Positions 1 through 7,751 of a DNA stretch of 41,860 bases are shown here, in pieces. The position numbers were made by a program, and so were the translations under genes. How positions within the stretch are numbered: position 1 is the stretch's first letter; every line of letters begins with the position of its first letter. The notes beneath the pieces were generated by a model that was not told the DNA's origin, searched no databases, and worked only from the letters and a program-made list of their open reading frames with translations. The DNA is from Fluviicola sp. (GTDB lineage Bacteria > Bacteroidota > Bacteroidia > Flavobacteriales_D > Crocinitomicaceae): the NCBI GenBank assembly GCA_020849495.1, contig JADLGD010000196.1:1-41860 (forward strand). The letters run 5' to 3'.

Positions 1-47
1 ATTTCTAAACGGAGCTTTTTAACGTCTTCCGACTCTTCTCTTTTCAT
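1..47 (-). CDS. N-terminal fragment of an unidentified gene, clipped by the window edge
   Basis: An ATG at 47-45 on the minus strand opens a frame reading MKREESEDVKKLRLEI up to the window edge. The start is highly charged (Lys, Arg, Glu) with no signal peptide. About 15 residues are too few to name a family. The start is plausible because the upstream DNA is AT-rich and gene-free. Confidence 0.4.
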   Translation of the reverse strand, partial: MKREESEDVKKLRLE

Positions 48-344
48 GTTTTTATTTTAAAAGATTTTAATCCTTTAAAATAGAACTTCATGAATTACCG
101 ATTTGATAGAATCGGTTTAGTTCAACGTACTTATAAACATACCTTATCACTCAAAAAAGTACACATATACAGCAAATAGTTGTTGTCTTTGAATACATTT
201 TAGGGTGTTGGTTTCCAATTTAATTTTAAATAAAAATAGCATTTTAAATGAACACCTTTTGTGTAGTGTTGATCTTAGAATGAAAATTTGACAAAAAAAC
301 GAGGTGCAAAGCGTCACTGAACCTTCCACTTTTGCATGAACTCC
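48..344. other. Gene-free gap with a leader hairpin
   Basis: This gap lies between the end of the glycosyltransferase gene and the clipped gene at the left edge; both genes are read leftward. It is AT-rich and shows no convincing coding frame. It holds a perfect 7-bp inverted repeat (ACCGATT / AATCGGT, 97-103 and 110-116) with a 6-nt loop. The hairpin has no U-tract, so it is more likely a leader structure of the clipped gene than a terminator. A run of seven T on the minus strand near 293-299, just past the glycosyltransferase stop, may help termination but has only a weak stem beside it. Confidence 0.4.
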
Positions 345-1418
345 CTACCTCCCCTTCCATTCGGGTTGGTGAAACATGGCGCTGCCCAACAATGCAACCA
401 AATAAACGGGATAAAACAATTCAAAAAGCAACACGCCAATGATGGTTTCCTTGGAAAAAGTGGATGTTTCCATGCGAATCAAGGCACCGTCCAAAATGGT
501 TTTGATGATCAAGAGCAAAACCGTAAACCACCACACTTCGCCAAACCAAGTGAGTAAGAGCAGCAAAAAGAACAACAAATGCAAGCCAACGGCCCACAAT
601 CCGAGAAAAGTATTGAGATTGTCGCCCACATTCCCGGTTTTGTTCATCCAACGCACCCGTTGCTCCATGGTTTCACTGAAGGTTGAAGGCGTGGGTGTGC
701 TAACTTTTGCACTCGCTAATTCGACCAACTCCACACTTTTTCCAGCATTTCGAAACGCACGCAATGCGTACATATCATCTCCACTCAAAACGTGATCGTG
801 GTCTTCAATATCGTCCACTTCGTCGTAAGCGCTCACTTTGAACAATAAATTAGCACCGCTGCAATTCACTGGTCGCAGCCAACCAGCAACGCCACGATTC
901 AATAAGGTCGTAAACAAGTATTCCAAAGTAAAAAACGGATGCCACCAGCGCTTCGAAGTCATTTCTACAGGTAAAATGATCATGTCTGCTTCTGGCATTA
1001 CCAACATGGATTTAATGTATTCTTTTCCAAAAACCACATCAGCATCCATTGTCAAACAATAATCGGTTCGCACGTGATCAATCCCAAAGCGAATGGCGCG
1101 TTTCTTTCCGCGTTGTTCCTCTGGTAAATGCAATAAACGCACAGGAAACGCTTTCATGTATTCGAACAAAGGCCCAAAATCATCCGTGGAATGGTCGTTG
1201 ACAAAAATCCATTGTTCGGGTTGGTAGCGCTGACTTTTAATGCCATTCAGAAAGGCTTCCAAGTTGTGTGCTTCGTTGCGGAATGGAATCACCACCGTGA
1301 TCTCATCCAAAGACATCGTTTTGCGGTTCTTGTTCACCACCCGCAAGCGTTGAATGCCAAAAATCAATGCGAAAATTGAAATCGAATACAAGATAAACCA
1401 CGAACTAATCCACCACAT
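345..1418 (-). CDS. Family 2 glycosyltransferase, membrane-bound
   Basis: Likely transfers a sugar from a nucleotide-sugar donor to an envelope lipid or polysaccharide. I take the start at 1418 (MWWISSWFIL), inside a longer open frame, because this leaves only a 14-bp overlap with the upstream gene and puts a membrane segment at the N terminus (about residues 3-22). The GT2 nucleotide-binding fold follows: VVIPFRNEA near 42-50, VNDHSTDD near 73-80 and the metal-binding DAD motif at 125-127. A QRVRW motif at 253-257 matches the Q/RxxRW signature of processive GT2 enzymes. Two or three membrane segments fill the C terminus. It is coupled to the flippase-like gene upstream, which suggests a shared lipid-linked glycan pathway. 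The substrate cannot be told from sequence. Confidence 0.85.
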   Translation of the reverse strand: MWWISSWFILYSISIFALIFGIQRLRVVNKNRKTMSLDEITVVIPFRNEAHNLEAFLNGIKSQRYQPEQWIFVNDHSTDDFGPLFEYMKAFPVRLLHLPEEQRGKKRAIRFGIDHVRTDYCLTMDADVVFGKEYIKSMLVMPEADMIILPVEMTSKRWWHPFFTLEYLFTTLLNRGVAGWLRPVNCSGANLLFKVSAYDEVDDIEDHDHVLSGDDMYALRAFRNAGKSVELVELASAKVSTPTPSTFSETMEQRVRWMNKTGNVGDNLNTFLGLWAVGLHLLFFLLLLLTWFGEVWWFTVLLLIIKTILDGALIRMETSTFSKETIIGVLLFELFYPVYLVALLGSAMFHQPEWKGR

Positions 1419-2337
1419 CTTTGCTTTTATTGAACGGAATCCATACAAAACTACTGATTGCAGCTGGAAGAACAAGGTTGATGATCCAAATGAGTAAACT
1501 GATCAATACAATATCGGGTACCGCAACAGCTGATCCAGCAAAAACCATAATCGCCGCCGTTTCACGAATGACCACTTTTCCAGACCACAATGAAGGAACA
1601 AACGAAGTCATCAAATAAATCAACCACACATTGAGGAATAAGGTCCACCAATCGTCGTAGCCAAAACTCACAAACAACAAGACGTATTGCAAGGAAAACA
1701 CTTGAAAGCGCAAGAACGAATAAACAGCCAAAGGCCATTTGAATTCATGCAAGCGGTATTTGACAAACTGCAATTTGCGAAGGTTACGATTGCGTGTTTT
1801 TTTAGAAGAAATCAAGTATTCCCAAAAAGCGTAGAGCAAAATGATCAACAAGGCAATCAAACTGGATGCTACGACCGTTTTCCATTCATAACCAACCGAT
1901 AACATCAAGGCAAAACATCCAAAAACAAGGGTTGGCAATAATTGACTAACATTGGCTAAACCTGTTGCAAGTGTGATGAACAAACGATCGCGTTTTCTGA
2001 AAAACACCATACGACCAATAAAATTCCCCCAACCGTTTGGCGATAGAAAACCAGAAGCCACTCCACCCCAAAATGCTTTGCGAATTTGGTGTTGATCTTG
2101 CACCAAGGTTCGAGCAATTCGCTCCCATTTCAAGTATTCCAACCACTGATTTGGAATCACTAAAACAATCGCAGTAACCAAAGCCCACCAATGTTCCAAA
2201 TGAAAGGCCTTCATTTTGGTCCAATCCACTTGTATCAGTTTGACAACAACAAAAGAAAGCACAGCTAGAAAGACGAACAATTTTAAAATCATCCACCAAA
2301 CCGACTCTTTTTTTGTAGCTTTAAGGCTCTGTTTCAT
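1405..2337 (-). CDS. Flippase-like membrane protein (UPF0104 / LPG synthase TM-region family)
   Basis: A 310-residue polytopic membrane protein with about seven or eight hydrophobic segments, starting after a short basic N terminus (MKQSLKATKKES). Features typical of the family include the NQWLEYLKWERIAR stretch near residue 65, the glycine-rich GFLSPNGWGNFIGR loop near 95-108, and a C-terminal half with VIRETAAIMVFAG. Members include the flippase part of MprF and many stand-alone proteins near glycosyltransferases; a lipid-translocating role here is inference. The gene overlaps the following glycosyltransferase by 14 bp. Its start codon faces ruvC across only 4 bp, so its promoter must lie inside the ruvC coding region. 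Confidence 0.75.
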   Translation of the reverse strand: MKQSLKATKKESVWWMILKLFVFLAVLSFVVVKLIQVDWTKMKAFHLEHWWALVTAIVLVIPNQWLEYLKWERIARTLVQDQHQIRKAFWGGVASGFLSPNGWGNFIGRMVFFRKRDRLFITLATGLANVSQLLPTLVFGCFALMLSVGYEWKTVVASSLIALLIILLYAFWEYLISSKKTRNRNLRKLQFVKYRLHEFKWPLAVYSFLRFQVFSLQYVLLFVSFGYDDWWTLFLNVWLIYLMTSFVPSLWSGKVVIRETAAIMVFAGSAVAVPDIVLISLLIWIINLVLPAAISSFVWIPFNKSKDVVD

Positions 2338-2341
2338 TTGA

Positions 2342-2899
2342 ATGGTCGAAGATAAAATAATTTTGGGTATTGACCCCGGAACAACTGTTTTGGGTTATGG
2401 TTTGATTCAAATAAAAGGATCGAAACTGGAATTGTTGAATTTCGGAATCATTCAGTTGAATAAATTGGATAATCAGCCCGACAAGTTGAAACGCATTGTT
2501 GATCGTGTAGAAGGATTGTTGGAAGAATACAAACCGGATTTCATGGCGATCGAAGCACCTTTCTTTGGTAAAAACGTGCAATCCATGTTGAAACTGGGAA
2601 GAGCACAAGGCGTGGTGATTGGTTGTGCCTTGAGAAGAAACATTCCTTACGAAGAATACACACCGAAACGCATCAAACAAGCCATTACCGGAAGTGGAAA
2701 TGCTTCCAAAGAACAGGTGGCTGCAATGTTGCAAACGCTTTTGCGCTTTGATGAAATGCCGAAGTATTTGGATGCAACAGATGGTTTGGCTGCTGCCGTT
2801 TGTCACCACTTCTCAAAAGGAATCGGAGAAAACAACAAAGCAAAAGGCAAAGGTTGGCAAGCGTTTTTAAGTCAGAACCCGGAACGAAAAGTGAGATAA
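2342..2899 (+). CDS. ruvC: Crossover junction endodeoxyribonuclease RuvC
   Basis: Resolves Holliday junctions with RuvAB by paired nicking. The 185-residue length fits the family. The RNase H-like fold is marked by ILGIDPGT with Asp11, the catalytic Glu71 in MAIEAPFFG, and the late acidic pair Asp144 and Asp147 in YLDATDGLAAAVCHH; all four metal-binding acids are present. The start at 2342 is the only one that keeps the first strand intact. The C terminus after about residue 158 is a short basic tail. It diverges from the flippase-like gene with only a 4-bp gap, and a small secreted-protein gene follows after 1 bp, implying cotranscription. Confidence 0.95.
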   Translation: MVEDKIILGIDPGTTVLGYGLIQIKGSKLELLNFGIIQLNKLDNQPDKLKRIVDRVEGLLEEYKPDFMAIEAPFFGKNVQSMLKLGRAQGVVIGCALRRNIPYEEYTPKRIKQAITGSGNASKEQVAAMLQTLLRFDEMPKYLDATDGLAAAVCHHFSKGIGENNKAKGKGWQAFLSQNPERKVR

Positions 2900-2900
2900 A

Positions 2901-3617
2901 ATGAATCGTTTTTACACATTGATGGTCATTCTAACTGTTTTCATTCAACGAACAACAGCGCAAGAAACCTATGAATTTGAGTGGAAAGATGGTATTTGCA
3001 ACTATACTGGAACGACCAAAACGGATGTAGTCAGTGAAGATGCACTCAACAATGCTTTGTACTTGTTGTGGAATCCTTCTGGATTATCTCGTCCTTTTTT
3101 ATGCAACAAACCAGCTGATTCAAGTTTATTAAACATCGAATTGGTGCAAAAAGAATACGTCAATAAACGCGCTGAATTGCTTCAAGCAACCTTCCCTTCT
3201 GGCGTTTTTTGGCTGGAATTGCAAAATACCCGCTTAAAAGAGTTGGACCAACAATTTCAATTGCGCCAATTAGCCATACAAGCATTTAAAGACCCGCAAG
3301 TTTTAGCGAAGAAAAAGAAAGATAAATCCTGCGATGAATTTGTCAAAGCGCTCACTTCAGGAGACAAAGCACTTTTAGCTGCTTGGAAAAAAATGCACGA
3401 ATCGGAAAAACTGAGTCATTCCGACCCGGAAAGTTTACAAGCTGTTTTTGATAAACATTGGAACAGTCCAGAGCAAATGATTTGGGCAAAAATTGAAATC
3501 CTTCGCTATGGTTGGTGGAATTGTGTGGATCAATCTGCAACACATGTCACTGATTTTTCAGCAATTGAACAGCAATTCAAAGCACTCTTTAGCGAAGTAA
3601 GAGAAAAGTGTGATTAA
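2901..3617 (+). CDS. Secreted protein of unknown function
   Basis: I do not recognise a named family. The 238-residue product begins with a signal peptide (about residues 1-20, ending TTAQ). The mature part has a tryptophan-rich beta-like start (FEWKDGICNYTGT), then a mostly helical charged body. Several cysteines (C33, C68, a DKSCDEF segment, NCVDQ and a C-terminal REKCD) could form disulfides in the periplasm. It starts 1 bp after ruvC. Its TAA stop overlaps the stop of the convergent DUF4296 gene in the palindrome TTAA. Confidence 0.7.
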   Translation: MNRFYTLMVILTVFIQRTTAQETYEFEWKDGICNYTGTTKTDVVSEDALNNALYLLWNPSGLSRPFLCNKPADSSLLNIELVQKEYVNKRAELLQATFPSGVFWLELQNTRLKELDQQFQLRQLAIQAFKDPQVLAKKKKDKSCDEFVKALTSGDKALLAAWKKMHESEKLSHSDPESLQAVFDKHWNSPEQMIWAKIEILRYGWWNCVDQSATHVTDFSAIEQQFKALFSEVREKCD

Positions 3618-3970
3618 TTGGTTTGGTTTTGCAACTGATTGACTTCTCTACTCAATGAATCCCTGATTTCTGAATACATCGATTGCAATTCTTTTTCACG
3701 CGACACGTAGAAATCGTATGATCGTTCAAAACGCTCGGTAGTTATGTTTTTACTTTTCAAATAATGTTCACCCGATTGTGTCATCACTTTATAGAAAACA
3801 GTCACATTGCGGTAACGGTTTTGAATCCCGGATTCTAGGATGGTCATGTCTTTCAATAACATCACCATCGAATCGCGTTCAATCAAATCATCTGGTTTTT
3901 CAGGCAATTTCACTTCGCCTTTACATGCTGTCAACAACACCAAACATCCTATGATCCAAAAATATCTCAT
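3614..3970 (-). CDS. DUF4296 lipoprotein
   Basis: A 118-residue predicted lipoprotein. The signal peptide ends in LLTAC, so Cys16 would be lipidated and the protein anchored to the envelope. The rest is helical and charged, with the pattern of DUF4296: a KPDDLIERDSMVMLLKDMTILES segment interrupted here by a short listing only, then tyrosine-rich RSYDFYVSREKELQSMY. Function is unknown in the family. Its start overlaps the end of pyrC by 4 bp (ATGA), so it is translationally coupled. The dpm-pyrC-DUF4296 order recurs in Flavobacteriia as far as I recall, which supports the call. Confidence 0.8.
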   Translation of the reverse strand: MRYFWIIGCLVLLTACKGEVKLPEKPDDLIERDSMVMLLKDMTILESGIQNRYRNVTVFYKVMTQSGEHYLKSKNITTERFERSYDFYVSREKELQSMYSEIRDSLSREVNQLQNQTN

Positions 3971-5307
3971 CGAGCGAAAGTCATGCGCATTCCAGCTTGT
4001 TCAATTCTCAAATCCAATCCGTTCTTGTAAACCAATTTCCCATTCACAAAAGTAGAATCGATGCTGTTCTTAAACTCAACACCTTCAAATGGCGACCAAC
4101 CACATTTGTAACGCAAGCTTTCTTTGGTTACAGCAGTTTTCGTGTTTGGATTCACTAAAACGATATCGGCAAAATAACCTTCACGGATGTACCCTCTTTT
4201 TTCAATTTGGAACATTGTTGCAACGGCATGCGCCATTTTTTCTACCACTCTCACACGTGAAATCTTTCCTTGATCAGCTGCTTCCAACATCGCCAATAAG
4301 GCATGTTGAACCAAAGGTCCACCAGAAGGAGCTTGCATGTAAGCTTGTGATTTTTCTTCCAAGGTATGCGGTGCATGGTCTGTTGCTATCACATCGATGC
4401 GATCTTCCAAAACTGCTTTCCAAATTTCGTCTCTATCTGCAGCGGTTTTTACAGCAGGATTCCACTTAATGAAATTGCCTTTCGTTTCGTAATCCGCATC
4501 TGAGAACCACAAATGATGCACACAAGCTTCAGCAGTAATGCGTTTTTGCTCTAATGGAATGGAATTGTCAAACAAATGCGTTTCCTTACCAGTAGATATG
4601 TGCAAAATATGTAAACGGGTGTTGTGTTTTTTCGCTAACTCCACTGCTTTTGAAGAGGACAAATAACACGCTTCTTCACTTCGAATCAATGGATGAGCTG
4701 TTACGGGAATGTTTTCTCCGTACAATTCTTTGTAATGCGCCAAATTTGCTTTTACGGTAGCTTCGTCTTCACAATGCGTAGCAATCAACATCGGTACTTG
4801 TGAGAACAAGGCTTCCAAGGTCTCTGTGTGATCCACCAACATGTTTCCAGTTGAAGAACCCATGAAAATTTTCACCCCACAAACCGTTTTCGGATCTGTT
4901 TTCAATACTTCCTCCAAATTGTCATTGGAAGCTCCCATGAAAAAGGAATAATTCGCATAGCTACTTGTTGCAGCGATGTCGTATTTATCTTGTAATAAAG
5001 TTTGAGTCAAGGCATTTGGAACCGTATTCGGCATTTCCATGAAAGAAGTGATTCCTCCAGCAATGGCAGCCCAAGATTCTGTTGCAATCGTTCCTTTGTG
5101 CGTTAAACCAGGTTCTCTGAAATGTACTTGATCATCAATGCAACCCGGCAACAAGAGTAAACCTTCACAATTGATTTCTTCAACCACTCCGTCGATTGAT
5201 AAGTTGGTTCCAATTTTGGCAATGGTAGTTCCTTCAATCAAAACGTCAGAAGTAAATTCTTTTCCTTCGTTGATGATTGTTGCTCCTTTTAATAATGTAC
5301 GTGTCAT
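3967..5307 (-). CDS. pyrC: Dihydroorotase, with Gln in the HxH motif
   Basis: Catalyses cyclisation of carbamoyl-aspartate to dihydroorotate in pyrimidine synthesis. I start at MTRTLLKGATII (5307; 446 residues) rather than further upstream, because the longer version would overlap the gene before it. Amidohydrolase features: DDQVHFREPG (59-67), Lys146 in GVKIFMGSS, His178 in ATHCEDE, His236 in HILHIST and Asp310 in ATDHAPHT. The first histidine of the usual HxH metal pair is Gln60; I recall the same DDQVHF form in other Bacteroidota dihydroorotases, so this is probably a lineage trait rather than a dead enzyme. It lies 23 bp after the mannosyltransferase gene and overlaps the DUF4296 gene by 4 bp. 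Confidence 0.9.
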   Translation of the reverse strand: MTRTLLKGATIINEGKEFTSDVLIEGTTIAKIGTNLSIDGVVEEINCEGLLLLPGCIDDQVHFREPGLTHKGTIATESWAAIAGGITSFMEMPNTVPNALTQTLLQDKYDIAATSSYANYSFFMGASNDNLEEVLKTDPKTVCGVKIFMGSSTGNMLVDHTETLEALFSQVPMLIATHCEDEATVKANLAHYKELYGENIPVTAHPLIRSEEACYLSSSKAVELAKKHNTRLHILHISTGKETHLFDNSIPLEQKRITAEACVHHLWFSDADYETKGNFIKWNPAVKTAADRDEIWKAVLEDRIDVIATDHAPHTLEEKSQAYMQAPSGGPLVQHALLAMLEAADQGKISRVRVVEKMAHAVATMFQIEKRGYIREGYFADIVLVNPNTKTAVTKESLRYKCGWSPFEGVEFKNSIDSTFVNGKLVYKNGLDLRIEQAGMRMTFAR

Positions 5308-5330
5308 TTGAATTGAGTTTGAACTGTTAT

Positions 5331-6053
5331 CTAGAATTTGATTTTTCGCATTTTCCAAACACCGAAAAAGGCTTCTTTGAAAATTCCTCCCGACATTTTG
5401 GATTCACCGTATTGGCGATCTATGAAGGTAATGGGTAATTCTTTGATGCGGAAACCTTTTCGTTTGGCCATGTATTTCATTTCGATTTGAAATGCATACC
5501 CTTTGAATTGAATGTTATTTAAATCTGTAGATTCCAGAACTTTTCTACTGTAACACATGAATCCTGCTGTGGTATCTGAAATCCCGATAAATAGAATCAT
5601 ACGCACATACACCGATGCGAAGTAGGACATTAAAATGCGACCGAAAGGCCAATTTTTCACTTTCCCTCCTCTGCAATAGCGTGAGCCAATGGTCAAATCA
5701 GCTTCGTTATTTTCGCAAGGTTCTAGAAGTCGCGGTAAATCATTCGGGTCGTGCGAGAAATCACAATCCATTTCAAAAATGAAATCGTAGCCGTTTGCCA
5801 AAGCCCATTTAAATCCGTGAATGTATGCCGTACCAAGACCCAATTTCCCTGTTCGTTCTTCCAAATAAATCTTCCCTTGATGCAAAGCCATTTGCTCGCG
5901 AATCACTGCAGCTGTACCATCAGGCGAATTGTCATCTACAAAAAGAATGTGAATGTCTTTGGGCAAATTCATGACAGCATCGACCATTCTTGGAACATTT
6001 TCAAGTTCGTTGTAAGTTGGAATAATGACGATAGCTTTGGTCACAAAATGCAT
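5331..6053 (-). CDS. Polyprenol-phosphate mannosyltransferase (Dpm1-like GT2)
   Basis: Likely transfers mannose from GDP-mannose to a polyprenyl phosphate at the inner membrane face, giving a donor for envelope glycosylation. The 240-residue protein is the Dpm1 catalytic domain without a C-terminal membrane anchor. Motifs are VIIPTYNELENV (9-20), the nucleotide-binding VDDNSPDGT (39-47), the metal-binding DCD of EMDCDFSHDP (Asp96, Asp98), GSRYCRGG and a basic C terminus (KMRKIKF). It is first in the operon with pyrC and the DUF4296 lipoprotein. Bacteroidota use such donors for protein O-mannosylation, but that link is inferred here. Confidence 0.85.
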   Translation of the reverse strand: MHFVTKAIVIIPTYNELENVPRMVDAVMNLPKDIHILFVDDNSPDGTAAVIREQMALHQGKIYLEERTGKLGLGTAYIHGFKWALANGYDFIFEMDCDFSHDPNDLPRLLEPCENNEADLTIGSRYCRGGKVKNWPFGRILMSYFASVYVRMILFIGISDTTAGFMCYSRKVLESTDLNNIQFKGYAFQIEMKYMAKRKGFRIKELPITFIDRQYGESKMSGGIFKEAFFGVWKMRKIKF

Positions 6054-6063
6054 TTTAGTATCG

Positions 6064-6096
6064 CGAAAATAGTCAATAAAAAATGACCGAACAAAA
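6064..6096 (-). promoter_or_regulatory. Candidate promoter of the dpm-pyrC operon
   Basis: On the minus strand a TATTTTCG box (6071-6064) lies close to the Bacteroidota -7 consensus TAnnTTTG, with a TTTTG element (6096-6092) 20 bp upstream at the usual -33 spacing. The start codon would lie about 10 bp beyond the -7 box, implying a very short leader. Confidence 0.4.
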
Positions 6097-6189
6097 GGAA
6101 ATCAGAGTATTCACCTTTTTTAATATTTCATTTCATTATTAACGATTAAAACTTCACAAACTAAATAATGTTTTCTTACTTACCTTCAG

Positions 6190-6460
6190 CTTTCGCACTA
6201 CCGTTTGTCGCTGCGCGTCTTCACCTGCTTTGCAGCTTCTTTCCGAGGCACAAAAAGTAAGCAAAAAAGCCTTTACCCAATTACTGCAATAGAGCAGCCT
6301 TCCATTTCTGACTGACCTAAGGAAAGACGAGGTCAGGACCTCAAATGGAACCACTTTCCAAGCTCAATAACAGAAATGAAAGGCTTAATCTTTCAAGAAG
6401 AGATTCTCGGTAAAACTTTGAGAGCTTTCTTTTGGTTCTATTTCTTCAGAAGCGTAATTG
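6190..6460. repeat. Structured non-coding element, possible dispersed repeat
   Basis: This lies within a gap of about 600 bp (6054-6651) without a gene. It is less AT-rich than its flanks and holds nested inverted repeats: 6297-6310 pairs with 6371-6384 at 13 of 14 positions; inside, GGAAAG (6321-6326) pairs with CTTTCC (6354-6359); and GAGGTC/GACCTC (6329-6342) forms an inner palindrome. AAGCCTTT (6267-6274) could also pair with 6379-6386. The minus-strand frame across 6154-6354 contains a cysteine- and arginine-rich string with no protein character. I recall similar words (a GCAAAAAAGC and CACAAAAAGTAAGC stretch) as intergenic repeats in this phylum, but no second copy is visible in this window. 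Confidence 0.45.
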
Positions 6461-6651
6461 GGATGTTATCCGCAGTTAAAAATTTCAAAAAAAAGAAACT
6501 TGTTTTAACGAATAGTAATTTGTCTTTTATTAAAATATTGAATCGTTAAAATACCATTCACACGAAGATTGCTACCTTTTAATCAGTCTTGAAAAAAATG
6601 AAAGGTCAGCTGAAAGATTCAACTATATTTGTTAGACAAAAAAATACGATC

Positions 6652-7281
6652 ATGCGTTTAAGTAGAATCCTTGGAATTAGTTTAGCAGTTGTAGCATTAA
6701 CGCTTACAGCTTGTGGTGGTGGAGAAGTTGAAGTGAAAGATTATTCAAAAGAAGTGGATGCTGGAAAAATTACCGGACAAACTTACACCTGTGAAGAATT
6801 GGGATGGACCATGAATTTCCCAGAAACGTGGACCATTACAAAGAAAAGCAGTTTGGAAGCAGCTGATAAATTGAGTAAAGCCAACTACGACACGGATTCA
6901 GTAAACACTTCGGGCATCAAACGCTTATTTGCATTTCAAAAAGACTTTGACAATCATTTTCAATCAACAATGGAGCCTTTGGGAAGCAATGATTACAAAA
7001 CCGTTATTCGCGGATTGAAAGACCAATTGTTTGCCAATTATTTTGATCAACACATCAATGCAGATACGAGTACAAGTCAAATGAACATTGATGGTTTGGC
7101 TTTCGATTGCATTCAAATCAAATTGTTTGATCGCAATGGTAAACAGTATGCAAAACAACAATTGTTTACACGAGTGATTGGTGGCAAGTACTTCAACGCG
7201 ATCATTACCTCAACGAATGACAAAGATCACGAACGTATTTTAGCCGAATTCAAGCAATCGAAATTCACGAAGAAAGACTAA
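6652..7281 (+). CDS. Lipoprotein with a PsbP/Mog1-like pattern
   Basis: A 209-residue lipoprotein. I chose the ATG at 6652 over one 63 bp upstream because it places [10 protein letters not shown] and the lipobox LTAC directly at the N terminus; the next residues are GGG. The mature part has [18 protein letters not shown], a strand-turn start seen in PsbP/Mog1-like domains, and a late segment ([21 protein letters not shown]) that fits the last strand and helix of that fold; this is a pattern match only. A weak -7 box (TACCTTTT) lies near 6573. Its stop codon overlaps that of the convergent recX gene in CTAA. Function unknown. Confidence 0.7.
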   Translation: MRLSRILGISLAVVALTLTACGGGEVEVKDYSKEVDAGKITGQTYTCEELGWTMNFPETWTITKKSSLEAADKLSKANYDTDSVNTSGIKRLFAFQKDFDNHFQSTMEPLGSNDYKTVIRGLKDQLFANYFDQHINADTSTSQMNIDGLAFDCIQIKLFDRNGKQYAKQQLFTRVIGGKYFNAIITSTNDKDHERILAEFKQSKFTKKD

Positions 7282-7751
7282 TCTTCGTTTATTTTCAGCA
7301 CATCTAAGATTAAATCAAACTCAAATCCTTTGCTTTGTAGATAGCGTTGGATTTTGGCTTTGCGTTTCCACGGATCTTTTTCGGATTGTGTATCTCTCGT
7401 TTTCTTTTCAGCTTCCTTTTTCAGGATGGCATAGTATTCATCCGGGTCAATCTGTTTGAAAGCCCTTTGAATCATCGCATCAGGTATGAACTTTTGCTTC
7501 AAGCCTTGTTTGATTTTCGCTTTTCCCCAATGTTTGATGCGCAATTTTCCTGAAACATAAGCTTCTGTAAATCGCTCTTCATTCAGAAAATTATACGAAA
7601 TCAAATGCGCCATTAATTGATCTTTCTGTTCAAAAGTCAATCCCCAAGAAAGTAGTTTGGTGCTAACTTCTGCATGACAACGTTCTTGATAGGCACAAAA
7701 CGCTTCGATTTTGGCCTTTGCTTGCAGAAAAGAGAAATTGCCCCCTGACAT
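7278..7751 (-). CDS. recX: Regulatory protein RecX
   Basis: RecX binds RecA filaments and limits strand exchange. The 157-residue product shows the three-helix repeats of the family: [28 protein letters not shown] first repeat (about 13-36), a second with [17 protein letters not shown] (about 53-69) and [16 protein letters not shown] (73-88), and a C-terminal repeat ending [11 protein letters not shown]. Its ATG overlaps the RNase G stop as TGATG, so the two are translationally coupled. The end overlaps the convergent lipoprotein gene by 4 bp. Confidence 0.9.
   Translation of the reverse strand: MSGGNFSFLQAKAKIEAFCAYQERCHAEVSTKLLSWGLTFEQKDQLMAHLISYNFLNEERFTEAYVSGKLRIKHWGKAKIKQGLKQKFIPDAMIQRAFKQIDPDEYYAILKKEAEKKTRDTQSEKDPWKRKAKIQRYLQSKGFEFDLILDVLKINED

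Noticed and set aside
147..329. 60-residue minus-strand frame
   Set aside because: Low-complexity AT-rich DNA, no family character, cysteine- and phenylalanine-rich; likely chance.
6154..6354. 66-residue minus-strand frame
   Set aside because: It lies over the structured repeat element, and its composition follows the repeat rather than a protein.
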